A stretch of DNA of 64,000 nt, taken from positions 682,001 through 746,000 of the forward strand of contig NZ_CAJPVG010000001.1 of NCBI RefSeq assembly GCF_905397375.1, written 5' to 3'. The first letter of the stretch is position 1, and every line of letters starts with the position of its first letter. Positions 1 through 10,571 of the stretch are shown piece after piece. Made by a program: the position numbers and the translations under genes. Source of the stretch: Ralstonia mannitolilytica (lineage in GTDB: Bacteria; Pseudomonadota; Gammaproteobacteria; Burkholderiales; Burkholderiaceae). The notes below the pieces were generated by a model, which searched no databases, was not told where the DNA came from, and saw nothing but the letters and a program-made list of their open reading frames with translations.

Positions 1-1520
1 ACGCTCGCTGCCAGCAACTGGGATCTCCCGTCCTCCTTCGTCGGCCGCAACTACGCATTCCGCCCGTACTTTGCCGAAGCCATGCGCGAAGGCCTGGGCC
101 GCTTCTACGGCGTGGGTAACACCACGGGCGAAACGGGCTACTTCCTCGCGGCCCCGGTGCGCGAGGCGGGCAAGCCGATCGGCGCCGTGGTCGTCAAGAT
201 CAATCTGGATGCGTTCGAAGCCACGCTTTCGCGCAGCGGCGATACCGTACTGCTGGTCGATCGGCATGGGGTGATCTTCCTGAGCTCGGTTCCTGAATGG
301 AAGTACCGCACGCTCGGCACATTGAACGCCGACCAGCGCGCCGCCCTCGATGCGACCCGCCAATATGCGCCGCATGCGTTGACTCCGCTCGACACGCACG
401 GTGCGAGCGTACCCTTTTCTGCGGACCGGCCGCCGCAGACGGTGCACGTGGCGCTGCCCGGAAAATCGCCGTCCACGCTGCGCGTGCAATACCGCCCGGT
501 GGATCTGCTCGGCTGGCAAGTCGCCGTGCTGATCGACCCGCGCGACGAGCAACGGACCGCCCTCGTGGCCGGCGCCAGCGCGGCGTTTGCGATGGCGCTC
601 GCGTTTGCCGTGTTGGTTGCGCTGCGCCTGCGTGCGCGCCGCCGGGAAGAACAGCGCCGCGCCCGCGCCGCACTGCGTGAGGTGCAGCGTGACCTGGAGG
701 CGCGCATCGCCCAGCGCACCGCCGAGTTGACGTCGGCCAACACCGCGCTCGCCAGCAAGGTGGAGGCGCTCGACGCCGCGCAGCGCATCCTGCGCGAGAC
801 GCGCGACGCCGCCGTGCAGGCCGGCAAGCTCGCCGTGCTGGGGCAGATGGCCGCCGGCATCACGCATGAACTGAATCAGCCGCTCACCGCGCTGACCACG
901 CTGTCCGACAACGCCAACCAGCTCGCCGAGCGCGGCCGCATCGACGAAGTGCGCAGCAACCTCACGCACATCAGCCAGCTTGCCAACCGCATGGGCCGCA
1001 TCGTTTCGCACATCAAGGCGTTCTCGCGCAAGGGCGACGCCGCGCGCGCCGCTGTGTCGGTCGACGAGGCGATCCGCCAGGCGCTGATGCTGGTCGAAAC
1101 GCGCCGCCGCCAGGCCGCTGTGCCGATCATCGCCGCGCCCGTGCCGGCCGAGCTTGCCGTGTGGGCCAATGCGGTGCGGCTCGAGCAAGTGCTGGTCAAC
1201 CTGATCCGCAACGCCATCGACGCCACCGCCGAGGCATCGCGGCCCGAGCCTGCGGCCGTGCACGTACGAGTCGAACCCGTGGACAAATGGGTCCGCGTCA
1301 CCGTGCGCGACTTCGCGCCCCGGTATTCCGGACGAGGTGCTGCCGCGCCTGTTCGAGCCGTTCTTCACCACCAAGGACGACGGCCAGGGGCTGGGCCTCG
1401 GGCTGGCGATCTCGCTGGCCATCGTGGAGGATTTCGGCGGCCGGCTCATCGGCCGCAATGCCGAAGACGGTGCAGGTGGCGCAGAATTCCTCATCGAGCT
1501 TGAACGCGTTGACCCACCGC

Positions 1521-1528
<8 letters not shown>
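1..1528 (+). pseudogene. dctB: DctB-type sensor histidine kinase, 5' end outside window, frameshifted
   Basis: Membrane histidine kinase of the C4-dicarboxylate DctB type. The reading frame is open from base 1 (ASNWD, GRNYAFRPYF and AAPV are typical of the periplasmic double-CACHE domain), then a membrane helix near 565-620, a charged coiled coil, the H-box (HELNQPL, about 868) and the N-box NLIRNAIDA (about 1200). In the ATPase G1 box the frame shifts: frame 1 reads RDFAPRYSG, while the second frame picks up GIPDEVLPRLFEPFFTTKDD and GLGLGLAI and stops at 1526-1528. Removing C1316 restores an exact DFGPG box, so a one-base insertion at 1315-1316 is the simplest lesion. If real, the kinase lacks its ATP lid and C-terminus and should not phosphorylate DctD. 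It could also be a sequencing error. The stop overlaps the dctD start by 8 bp. Confidence 0.85.
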
Positions 1529-2879
<1,351 letters not shown>

Positions 2880-2897
2880 CGAGGAGGTCGACGCGCG

Positions 2898-3698
2898 CTA
2901 GCGCAGCGACGATTCGCCGGTCTTCCGGCCACCCTGCGGCGGCCAGCACGTCGCCGCCAGCAGAACCGCGACGACCGCGTAGATCGCTTCCGTCACCGCC
3001 AGCGGCATCACATGCACCTGGTAGAGCGCGGCGGGCAGATCGGCGAGCGCGTGCAGCAGCATCGCCACCACGACGAGCACAAGGCGGCGCTGCCGCACGG
3101 CATGCCACACCACCAGCGTGAGCGTGAACTGGATCAGCATCGCCGCCATGCGTTCGGCCACCGCCCCCGCCGCAAGCCACGGCGAGAGCTGCGCGAGCAT
3201 CGCGTGGATCGTGCCGGCCATGGCGTCGGCGCCGCTGGCGGCCAGGCGCGCGTCGAGCTGGCCCTGGTTGGCGGCCACGCCAAAGGCCACCATCTGAGCC
3301 TGCGACGCCGTACCGACGAGCCACGCCTCGATACCGGCATGCCCGAGCGCATAGGCCACGGGCGTCGCAGCATCGCCGGGTCTGCGCGTCAGGAACCGCA
3401 AACCGAGCCAGCGGCCGGTTTCCTCGAACACGCCCGCCATCAGCGCGCCATAGACGACGAACAGCGCGGGAGCGCGCAGCCATTGCGCCGTCGCCGGATT
3501 GACCTGCAGCAGGTAGACGTGCAGCGCGCGCTCCAGCACCAGCGCAACGACCACGAACACCGCCGCGCCGACGCCAATGTCGCGCCACGCCAGGTCGAAC
3601 CGCCGGCGCAGCCAGAACCACGCCACGATGGGAACGCAGGCGAGCAGCAAGGCCGCGCTGGCATGAGCAAGGAGGGCAGGCAGGGCAACGACGGGCAT
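2898..3698 (-). CDS. YhfC-family intramembrane protease-like protein
   Basis: 266-residue polytopic membrane protein with about seven hydrophobic segments. The motif EETGRWLGLR after the third helix, an ALGHAGIEA segment and a late LLHALADLP segment match the YhfC family, thought to be glutamic-type intramembrane peptidases related to the CAAX/PrsW group. Glu-Glu and the two His segments would be the catalytic or metal-contacting positions. It converges on dctD (18 bp between stops) and runs away from the small secreted-protein gene at 3833, so it is a single-gene unit. Substrate unknown. The family call is from motif reading; the proteolytic function is inference. Confidence 0.7.
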   Translation of the reverse strand: MPVVALPALLAHASAALLLACVPIVAWFWLRRRFDLAWRDIGVGAAVFVVVALVLERALHVYLLQVNPATAQWLRAPALFVVYGALMAGVFEETGRWLGLRFLTRRPGDAATPVAYALGHAGIEAWLVGTASQAQMVAFGVAANQGQLDARLAASGADAMAGTIHAMLAQLSPWLAAGAVAERMAAMLIQFTLTLVVWHAVRQRRLVLVVVAMLLHALADLPAALYQVHVMPLAVTEAIYAVVAVLLAATCWPPQGGRKTGESSLR

Positions 3699-3832
3699 GG
3701 CGAAGATGTGGCGCGTGAGTAGGTGGGCCGCATCCTACCTGAGCGCCACGGGCCCGAGTCTTGCGGATCGATTGTTACAATGCATGGATGGCAGCAGATG
3801 CCGCGATTCTTGATAGGGCAGGGCAGACGGTC

Positions 3833-4258
3833 GTGAAACGCATGATGTGGCGGTGGATCTGGATGTGCGGCGTCGGCATCGGCGCGGTGGGTGCGGCAAT
3901 GCCGGCGCAGGCTGCGTCCCGCTGGCATGAATACCTCACCACCACGTCGGTCTCGGCTTCCATCGACCGGACCTCCCTGCGCGCCAATCGCCCTGGCCAC
4001 AAGACGTTTCTCGCGCGGACGGTGCTCAAGCGCAGTGAACGCCGCGCGCATGGCGCCCGCTATCGGCCTGGCACGGTGATCCTCTCGCGCCAGGAGATCG
4101 ATTGCCGCCGCCACCGCATCCGTCTCGTCGACTACGTCGTGCGCGGCCCCGACGGCGCCACGCTCGACACCGACACCGCCGACGGCGCGCACTGGATGCG
4201 CATCCGCTCCGGCACGCTCGCGGCCCGCTCCGCCGCGTACGTCTGCGGCCGCCGCTAG
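3833..4258 (+). CDS. small secreted protein, possible surface-adhesin E-like domain
   Basis: About 141 residues from GTG 3833 (ATG 3842 or 3845, or an upstream ATG at 3788, are alternatives). The N-terminus reads as a Sec signal peptide: basic KRMMWRW, a hydrophobic stretch, and a probable cleavage after AMPAQAA. The mature part is about 110 residues, basic, with two cysteines (EIDCRRH and AYVCGRR) that could form a disulfide. The layout, in which a tyrosine/threonine-rich start is followed by SIDRTSL, a KRS segment and a paired-cysteine end, resembles the small surface-adhesin E-like family, but the match is weak. Monocistronic; no function can be assigned from context. Confidence 0.6.
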   Translation: MKRMMWRWIWMCGVGIGAVGAAMPAQAASRWHEYLTTTSVSASIDRTSLRANRPGHKTFLARTVLKRSERRAHGARYRPGTVILSRQEIDCRRHRIRLVDYVVRGPDGATLDTDTADGAHWMRIRSGTLAARSAAYVCGRR

Positions 4259-4383
4259 CGCGGCATCGCCCCGGCGCTGCGCGCACGCGGCTCGACAACG
4301 GCCGGCCGCCATAGCACTATGGTGTGGCCCACGACAACAAGAAGGCATCGGCTCCGAGGCGCCGCTGCCGGCCGACCGTTTCG

Positions 4384-5367
4384 ATGAAACTGACCCTCAA
4401 ATCGCAGGCGGCAATCATGGCGACCGTCATCAGCGTGGTGCTGGTGAGCCTGTTCGGCTGGTCGCAGCGCGAGCCTATCCGCCGCGAGATGATGGCGCAG
4501 ATCCAGGCGCAGCAGACGGCCCTGGCGAAGGTGTCGGCCGAAGACCTGCAGCAGCGGTTGGACACCTACCTGGGTGTGCTCGAACGCACCGCGCGGCAGA
4601 TGCGGACCGTGCGGTTCGATACGCCGCAGCAGGAAGCGGCATTCTTCGCGTCGATCGAGCCGGCGGCAGGCCTGTTCGATAGCGTGTTTCTGGCCACGGC
4701 GGGCGGCGACGTGACGGCGCTGCGCCCGTTCCGCGAGGGCGTGGTCGGCATCAACATTGCCGACCGTGACTACTTCAAGCAGGTCATGGTGGTCGATCAG
4801 CCTGCCGTTTCCGCGCCGCTGAGCAACCGCGTGGGCGGCGAGCCCATCATCATCCTGGCCGCGCCCGTGCATGATGAGGCGGGCCGGCCGGTCGGGCTGA
4901 TCGGCGCATCGCTGTATCTGCTCAAGCCGAACTTTCTGGGCGCGCTGCGTGACATGCGCGTCGGCCAGACCGGCCATGTCTACGTGGTTGCGCATGGTCC
5001 GAAGCCGATCTTTATCGTCCACCCCGACGCCGGCAAGGTCCTGGCGCCGCTCGATTCGGATCCGGCCGTGGCGGCGGCCTTCCGCGCCGATCCGTGGGCC
5101 GCGCCCGAGTCGGGCGCCGACGTGGTCGCCAGGCAGGACGTGGTAGCGGTCGGGTGGACGCTGGCTGCCGTGCTGCCGGGGGCCGAGGCCAATCGCCAGC
5201 TTTCCATCATGCGCCAGCGGTTCCGGTGGTCGGTGATGGCGCTGGCCGCGTTGATCGGGGTGTCGGTGTGGGCCGCGATGCTGTGGCTGCTGCGCCCGCT
5301 CGGCCGGCTGCACGCCGCCATGACGCAGCTCTCCACGACCGACCTGCGCAATGCCCCGCCCCTGTAA
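4384..5367 (+). pseudogene. sensor part of a diguanylate cyclase, ended by premature TAA
   Basis: N-terminal half of a membrane c-di-GMP synthase. From ATG 4384 (a GTG at 4324 in the same frame is a poorer start) it holds a first membrane helix (residues about 8-28), a periplasmic CACHE-type sensor domain of about 250 residues (ADRDYFKQ, GLIGASLYLL, GQTGHVYVV), a second membrane helix (about 278-300) and the start of a HAMP-like linker. It stops at TAA 5365-5367. The same frame then continues without further stops through 7065, and a single C-to-T change (CAA Gln to TAA) would explain the stop. So this is one ancestral gene cut between the sensor and the output domains. Confidence 0.75.
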
Positions 5368-5421
5368 CTGCCGGTCGCTTCGGCCGAGATCGAAGCCGTA
5401 TCGACCGCCTTCCACAAGCTG

Positions 5422-7065
5422 ATGAGCGAGGTGACACGCCAGCGCGCGGAACTCGAAGCCGTAAACGATGCCTCGCCGCTCGGCCTGTTCCGTACCGATA
5501 CAGCGGGCCGCACCATCTATACCAACGAGGCGTACCGCCGCCTGCTGGGCGCAACGCACGACGAAGCGCTGGCCGACGTGTGGCTGCAGCGCCTGCATCC
5601 GCACGACCGCGACACCATCATGGCCGGCTGGCGCGATGCGGTGACGCGTGGCGTCGGCTACAGCGCCGAGCAGCGCGTGATCGTGCCCGGAGTGGGGGAA
5701 CGGCTGCTCGTCGTCAACACGGCGCCCGTGCGCGTGGCGGGCAAGGTGGTGGGCCACGTGGGCGCGATGGAGGACATCACCGTCCGGGCGCGCGCGCAGC
5801 AGGCCTCGCGCGTGCTCACGAAGATTCTCGACTCCACCACGGACTTTGTCGCGCAGTGCGATGTGGACGGCAACGTCACGTACATCAATCCGGCCGGCCG
5901 CCGGTTTGCCGGCATCGCCGAGGACGCCGACGTGCGAGGCATGTCGGTCGAGGCGTTCTATCCGCCCGGAACGATGCAGTGGCTGCGCGAAGTGGCCGTG
6001 CCGGCGGCAGCACGCGACGGTGTGTGGATCGGCGAGACGACCGTACGCAACGCGCAGGGCAAGGACGTGCCGATCAATCACATGATCATCGCGCACCGCG
6101 ATCCGGCCGGTGCGATGGAGCACTTCTCGTCCATCATGCGCGACATCACGCGGGATCGGGCAGCCAAGGAGGCACTGCAGCGCAGCCGCGAGACGCTGCA
6201 GACCGTGACCGACGCCATTCCCGCGCTGGTGTCGTTCATCGATACCGACGAGCGCTTCCGCTTTCTGAACGCGGCTTACGAAAAGACCTACGGGCGGCCT
6301 TCGTCCACCATGCTCGGGCAGACCGTGCGCGAGGTCGTGGGCGATGCGCCCTATGCCACCATGCAGCCCGCCCTGCGCCGCGCGCTGAACGGCGAGACCG
6401 TCGTCTTCGAGCGCGAGCATCGCGGCCGCGACGTGTATCGCTGTGAAGAGATCACGTACCTGCCGCAGTTCGATGCGCAGGGCCGTGTGAGCGGCGTGCA
6501 CGCCGTCACGCTGGACGTGACGGAGCGCAAGAAGCAGGAGCTGCGTCTGCGCGCGCTGACCACGACCGACCACCTGACCGGTCTGCTGAACCGCGCGGGC
6601 TTTGAAGCGCGGCTCGCCATGGCGCTCGACCAGGCGCGCGTGGCGGCCTCGGCAGGGGCCTTGCTGCTCATCGATCTCGACGGCTTCAAGGCCATCAACG
6701 ATACCTACGGTCATGCCACCGGCGATGCGCTGCTGCGTGCGTTCGCGCAACGGCTTGCGCGCGCGGTGCGCCCGTATGACGGCGTGGCGCGGTTCGGCGG
6801 CGACGAGTTCGCCGTGATCCTGGAGCATCTCTCGCAGCCGGACGACGCCAGAACGGTCGCGGCCAATATCCTTGGCGCATGCAACAGGCCGTTTCGGCTT
6901 GGCGAAGCGATGGTGCGGGTCGGGGCAAGCATCGGCGGGGCGCTTTTCGATGCGCGCACGCTCGCGCAGAACGCCGTCTTCGAGGCGGCCGACGAAGCGT
7001 TGTACGAGGCCAAATCGCGCGGCAAGGGGCTGTTCGTCAGCGCGGATGAACTTTCCACCGGATGA
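5422..7065 (+). CDS. PAS-PAS-PAS-GGDEF diguanylate cyclase, C-terminal half of split gene
   Basis: 547-residue open frame in the same phase as the fragment ending at 5367. It reads as three PAS domains (starting near residues 14, 135 and 260; the last followed by a PAC-like DVTERKKQELRL linker) and a C-terminal GGDEF domain. The active-site loop is an intact GGDEF, and RPYD five residues before it is a complete inhibitory I-site. No EAL domain. It would make c-di-GMP from two GTP. If translated alone from ATG 5422 it would be a soluble cyclase freed from its membrane sensor; reinitiation after the TAA would be needed, and I see no strong ribosome site, so it may be silent. Reading through the TAA would restore a protein of about 890 residues. 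Confidence 0.75.
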   Translation: MSEVTRQRAELEAVNDASPLGLFRTDTAGRTIYTNEAYRRLLGATHDEALADVWLQRLHPHDRDTIMAGWRDAVTRGVGYSAEQRVIVPGVGERLLVVNTAPVRVAGKVVGHVGAMEDITVRARAQQASRVLTKILDSTTDFVAQCDVDGNVTYINPAGRRFAGIAEDADVRGMSVEAFYPPGTMQWLREVAVPAAARDGVWIGETTVRNAQGKDVPINHMIIAHRDPAGAMEHFSSIMRDITRDRAAKEALQRSRETLQTVTDAIPALVSFIDTDERFRFLNAAYEKTYGRPSSTMLGQTVREVVGDAPYATMQPALRRALNGETVVFEREHRGRDVYRCEEITYLPQFDAQGRVSGVHAVTLDVTERKKQELRLRALTTTDHLTGLLNRAGFEARLAMALDQARVAASAGALLLIDLDGFKAINDTYGHATGDALLRAFAQRLARAVRPYDGVARFGGDEFAVILEHLSQPDDARTVAANILGACNRPFRLGEAMVRVGASIGGALFDARTLAQNAVFEAADEALYEAKSRGKGLFVSADELSTG

Positions 7066-7497
7066 CCCCGCGGCGCCGCACACCACGCAGAAACAGGTAC
7101 GCCCGGTAGCATCGGGCCGAGCAATCCGGCGCGTGCTGCGGCGCAATATCGGCCTCCCGGCTTGGGTGGCGGACAATTCCCTATCGCACGACCGTGCGGT
7201 TTCCGGTAAAGTCCCGCGACTGACTGCGCGCGCCAGCCACCCTGGCGCGCCGCACGAGAGCGCTACACCCAAGGCGCCTTCGCTTCACTCTCCGACGCAC
7301 TTCCTGGCTGCGCATGCCCGACCCGGCACCGCGCGCCTGGCTGGTTTGCCGATGTCATTGCCCGTCGAGCCCGACGGCGCCGTGCACGGCGCGCGCGGCC
7401 GGACGCGATGCAGGGCGCATGGGGAGGAGCGACGGTGTTGGGCCAGCGCACTCTTCGGAACATCGCAATCGCGACGGATAACAAGGAGCAGGTTCAC
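7066..7497 (+). other. leader region upstream of livK
   Basis: No gene seen. It holds one copy of the dispersed 17-bp motif (7086-7102) and a perfect hairpin, GCGCGCCAG 7228-7236 paired with CTGGCGCGC 7242-7250 around a 5-base loop, with no T-run. The hairpin sits about 250 bp before livK and may be a terminator-like or regulatory structure in a long leader. The last bases contain AAGGAGCAGG, the livK ribosome site. Confidence 0.5.
7086..7102 (-). repeat. dispersed 17-bp motif, copy 1 (YR = TG)
   Basis: On the minus strand it reads GCGTACCTGTTTCTGCG. It lies 20 bp after the stop of the diguanylate cyclase gene. One of six copies between 7.1 and 16.1 kb that differ only at the central two bases. 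Confidence 0.8.
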
Positions 7498-8658
7498 ATG
7501 CAAAACACGATCAAACGGCTGCTGTTGACGGCAGTGGCTGCGGGGGCGGCAATCGCAACGGGCGCGGCAACCGCGGCCCAGGACATCAAGATCGGCGTGG
7601 CAGAAGCACTGTCGGGCGGCGCAGCCCAGTACGGCGTGGCCATCCGCAACGGCTTCCAGCTGGCGACTGACGAGATCAACGCTGCCGGCGGCATCAACGG
7701 CAGCAAGATCGCGCTGGTGATCGAAGACGAGCAGGGCAAGAAGGAAGAGGCCATCAACGTCTTCAAGAAGCTGATCTTCCAGGACAAGGTGACGATGGTG
7801 TTCGGCCCCACGCTGTCGAACTCCGCGCAGGCGGCTGACCCGATCGCGCAAGGCGCCAAGACGGTCGTCTTTGGCACGTCCAACACCGCGGACGGCATCA
7901 CCAGCATCGGCGACTACGTGTTCCGCAACTCCGTGACCGAAGCCGACGTGCTGCCGGCCACGATCCAGACCGTGGTCAAGAAGGCCGGCGTGAAGAAGGT
8001 CGCCGTGCTGTACGGCAACGACGACGTCTTCACCAAGAGCGGCTACGACAACTTCAAGAAGGCGCTCGAAGACCTGAAGATTCCCGTCACGACCACCGAG
8101 ACCTTCGCCAAGGGCGACGTGGATTTCAAGGCGCAGCTCACCAAGATCAAGGCGACGAATCCGGATGCCATCGTGCTGTCGGCGCTGATCGCCGAGGGCG
8201 GTCCGATCATGGTTCAGGCCCGCCAGCTCGGCCTGAACGTGCCCATCATCGGGGGCAACGGCATGAACTCGGTCAAGGTGTTCGACCTGGCCAAGGACAA
8301 GTCCGACAACCTGTGGGTGGGCAGCCCGTGGTCCATCGAGAACCACACCCCCGAGAACAGCAAGTTCATCACCGCCTACACGGCCAAGTACAAGGCCGCC
8401 CCGGACCAGTTTGCCGCGCAGGCGTATGACGCCATGTACATCGCGGCGGCCGCGCTGAAGAAGGTGAAGTTCACCGGTGACCTCGCCGCGGACCGCAAGG
8501 CCATCCGCGATGCGCTGCCGGCGGTCAAGCACACCGGGGCAACCGGCGCGTTTGCGTTCCGCCAGGTGACGGCGCGCGGCAAGCCGGCCGGCTACGACGC
8601 CGTGCAGACGCCGATCGTGAGCGTGACCAAGAACGGCAAGTACACGATCGAGAAGTAA
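7498..8658 (+). CDS. livK: branched-chain amino acid ABC transporter, periplasmic binding protein
   Basis: 386-residue LivK/BraC-family solute-binding protein. Start is ATG 7498 behind AAGGAGCAGG; an upstream in-frame start would bury the signal peptide. Residues 1 to about 25 are a Sec signal (basic NTIKR, then alanine-rich, cleavage near ATAAQ). The mature protein begins DIKIGVAEALSGG and has the two-lobed type I periplasmic fold (DEINAAGGING, FGPTLSNSAQA, NPDAIVLSAL). It delivers leucine/isoleucine/valine-type ligands to LivHMGF, encoded just downstream in the same orientation. A hairpin terminator between livK and livH probably lets the binding protein be made in excess over the membrane parts. 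Exact ligand unknown. Confidence 0.9.
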   Translation: MQNTIKRLLLTAVAAGAAIATGAATAAQDIKIGVAEALSGGAAQYGVAIRNGFQLATDEINAAGGINGSKIALVIEDEQGKKEEAINVFKKLIFQDKVTMVFGPTLSNSAQAADPIAQGAKTVVFGTSNTADGITSIGDYVFRNSVTEADVLPATIQTVVKKAGVKKVAVLYGNDDVFTKSGYDNFKKALEDLKIPVTTTETFAKGDVDFKAQLTKIKATNPDAIVLSALIAEGGPIMVQARQLGLNVPIIGGNGMNSVKVFDLAKDKSDNLWVGSPWSIENHTPENSKFITAYTAKYKAAPDQFAAQAYDAMYIAAAALKKVKFTGDLAADRKAIRDALPAVKHTGATGAFAFRQVTARGKPAGYDAVQTPIVSVTKNGKYTIEK

Positions 8659-8683
8659 TCTTCGGTTCTCTATGGACCGGGCA

Positions 8684-8722
8684 AGCGGGGCGTAGCGAAA
8701 CCTACGCCCCATCGCTTTTTTT
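8684..8722 (+). terminator. hairpin terminator/attenuator between livK and livH
   Basis: Perfect 9-bp stem GGGGCGTAG (8687-8695) with CTACGCCCC (8702-8710), loop CGAAAC, followed after five bases by seven Ts (8716-8722). Probably a partial terminator that sets the livK to livHMGF ratio. Confidence 0.75.
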
Positions 8723-8766
8723 GTGGCCGCTTTGCAAAACGCGGCCACACCTCACTCTGATTCATC

Positions 8767-9648
8767 ATGCTGGAACAGCAACTCGTCAACGCGCTGTCGC
8801 TTGGCTGCGTGTATGCGTTGTTCGCCCTGGGGTTCACGCTGGTGTTCGGCATCCTGGGCGTGATCAACCTGTCGCACGGCGCGGTCTTCATGCTCGGTGC
8901 CTACGCAGCGCTGCAGGTCGTGACGCATTTCGAACTGCCGCTGTGGGCGGCGCTGCTCGTGGGCTTCGTCGTCAGCGGCGTGGCCGGGCTCATCATCGAT
9001 GTGCTGCTGCTGCGCCCCTTGCGCCGCCGCAACGCACCTCACCTGATCCCGATGATCGCCACCATCGGCGCGGGCATCGCCATCAACAACGCCATGCAGG
9101 GCGTGTTCGGGGCCGAGAACCTGCGCTTTCCGTCCGGGCTCGTCTCCGATGCCTCGCTGGACCTTGGCGGCATTCACCTCACGTCGCTGGAGCTGGGCAT
9201 CATCGTCCTGTCGTTTGTGCTGATGGCCGGGCTCATGCTGCTGCTCAAGCGCACGCAGCTCGGCCGTGCGCTACGGGCGATTGCGGAGTCGCCCAAGGCG
9301 GCGGCGCTGCTCGGCATCAACGTGGAAGGGCTGTTCCTGCTCACGTCGTTCGCGGCGGCGGCGCTCGGCGGCCTTGCCGGCGTGCTGATCGGCCTGTACT
9401 CCAACGCGGTGTTCCCGCTGATGGGGCAGCCGATGCTGCACAAGGGCATCGCCGTCATCATCCTGGGCGGCCTGGGCGACATTCGCGGCGCGATGCTGGG
9501 CGGCCTCTTCCTCGGCTTTGCGGAGGTGCTGTCGGTGGCCTACATCGGCTCGACCATGCGCGATGCGGTGGCGTTCGGCCTGCTGTTCCTGATCCTGCTG
9601 GTGCGGCCCCAAGGGCTGTTCGGCAAGGTGCTGGAACGCAGGGCATAA
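8767..9648 (+). CDS. livH: branched-chain amino acid ABC transporter permease LivH
   Basis: 293-residue inner-membrane permease with about eight helices. The start (LEQQLVNALSLGCVYALFALGFTL) and the segment ALRAIAESPKAAALLGINV, the cytoplasmic EAA-like loop that contacts the ATPase, are typical of LivH. The end has GGLGDIRGAMLGGLFLG and a LVRPQGLFG tail. It pairs with LivM (13 bp downstream) to form the transport channel. Start is ATG 8767. Part of livKHMGF. Confidence 0.93.
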   Translation: MLEQQLVNALSLGCVYALFALGFTLVFGILGVINLSHGAVFMLGAYAALQVVTHFELPLWAALLVGFVVSGVAGLIIDVLLLRPLRRRNAPHLIPMIATIGAGIAINNAMQGVFGAENLRFPSGLVSDASLDLGGIHLTSLELGIIVLSFVLMAGLMLLLKRTQLGRALRAIAESPKAAALLGINVEGLFLLTSFAAAALGGLAGVLIGLYSNAVFPLMGQPMLHKGIAVIILGGLGDIRGAMLGGLFLGFAEVLSVAYIGSTMRDAVAFGLLFLILLVRPQGLFGKVLERRA

Positions 9649-9661
9649 GGAGACCGGCGAC

Positions 9662-10561
9662 ATGGAGTGGTTCGACAATTTCTGGTCGGTCTACAGCAAC
9701 CTGGTGCTGACGCTGGGCATCAACGCGCTGCTGGCGCTGTCCATCTACCTGACGCTCTCGTGCGGCTTGCTGGCGATGGCGAACGCGGCCTTCATGGGCA
9801 TCGGCGCGTATACGTCTGCGCTGCTGACGATGAATGCCGAGATGCCTTTCCCGGTGGCGGTGCTGGGCGGCATGGCGGCACCGGCCGTGGTGGCGTTCGT
9901 CATCGGCGGGCCGACGCTGCGCCTGTCCGGCGTGTACCTGGCCATGGCGACGCTGGGCTTTGGCGAAGTGGTGCGCGTGCTGATCCTGAACACCGAAGAC
10001 TGGACCGGCGGCGCGCTGGGCCTGAACGGCATTCCGCAGCTCACCCAGTGGTGGCACGTGGCGCTGGCCGTGGCGGCCACGCTGTTCGTGCTGGCACGCA
10101 TGCGCCGCTCGAAGGTCGGCCGCGCATTCGAGGCCATCAAGGAGGACGAGACCGCCGCCGGGCTGATGGGCATCAACGTGGCCGGCACCAAGCTGCTGGC
10201 GTTCGTGCTCGGTGCGGTGATTGCCGGCCTGGCTGGCGCACTCAATGCGCACCTGACCTTCTTCATCGGCCCGAACGAATTCGGCTTCGACCGCGGCGTG
10301 GAAATCCTTACCATGGCCATCCTGGGCGGCACGAACGGCCTGATGGGGCCGGTGCTCGGCAGCGTGATCCTGTCGCTGCTGCCCGAACTGCTGCGCGCGT
10401 TCAAGGATTTCCGCCTGGTCGTCAACGGCGTGATCCTGATGGTGATCGTGCTGTTCCTGCCCAAGGGCATCTGGGATCCTGCGCGTTTCGCGCGCTGGTT
10501 TGGCGTCAAGCGCGGCGGCACCATGCCCGGCGCGTCGGCGGCTTCCAATGAATCGCACTGA
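9662..10561 (+). CDS. livM: branched-chain amino acid ABC transporter permease LivM
   Basis: 299-residue second permease, slightly longer than LivH, with about eight to ten helices. It contains FEAIKEDETAAGLMGINV, the ATPase-contact loop, and GGTNGLMGPVLGSV and LPKGIWDP near the end, as in the LivM family. ATG 9662 follows an AAGGAGACC ribosome site and lies 13 bp after livH. Heterodimer partner of LivH in branched-chain amino acid import. Confidence 0.93.
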   Translation: MEWFDNFWSVYSNLVLTLGINALLALSIYLTLSCGLLAMANAAFMGIGAYTSALLTMNAEMPFPVAVLGGMAAPAVVAFVIGGPTLRLSGVYLAMATLGFGEVVRVLILNTEDWTGGALGLNGIPQLTQWWHVALAVAATLFVLARMRRSKVGRAFEAIKEDETAAGLMGINVAGTKLLAFVLGAVIAGLAGALNAHLTFFIGPNEFGFDRGVEILTMAILGGTNGLMGPVLGSVILSLLPELLRAFKDFRLVVNGVILMVIVLFLPKGIWDPARFARWFGVKRGGTMPGASAASNESH

Positions 10562-10571
10562 GGAGGCCCCC

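Noticed and set aside
1161..1520. N-terminal extension of the DctD frame
   Set aside because: Overlaps the kinase; the receiver domain starts directly after ATG 1521.
3788..3832. Earlier ATG for the small secreted protein at 3833
   Set aside because: It would put a polar stretch before the signal peptide; GTG 3833 gives a normal signal, though the choice is not certain.
4255..7272. 1005-residue open frame on the minus strand
   Set aside because: It is the antisense shadow of the diguanylate cyclase gene; arginine/histidine-rich with no domain. High GC gives long antisense frames.
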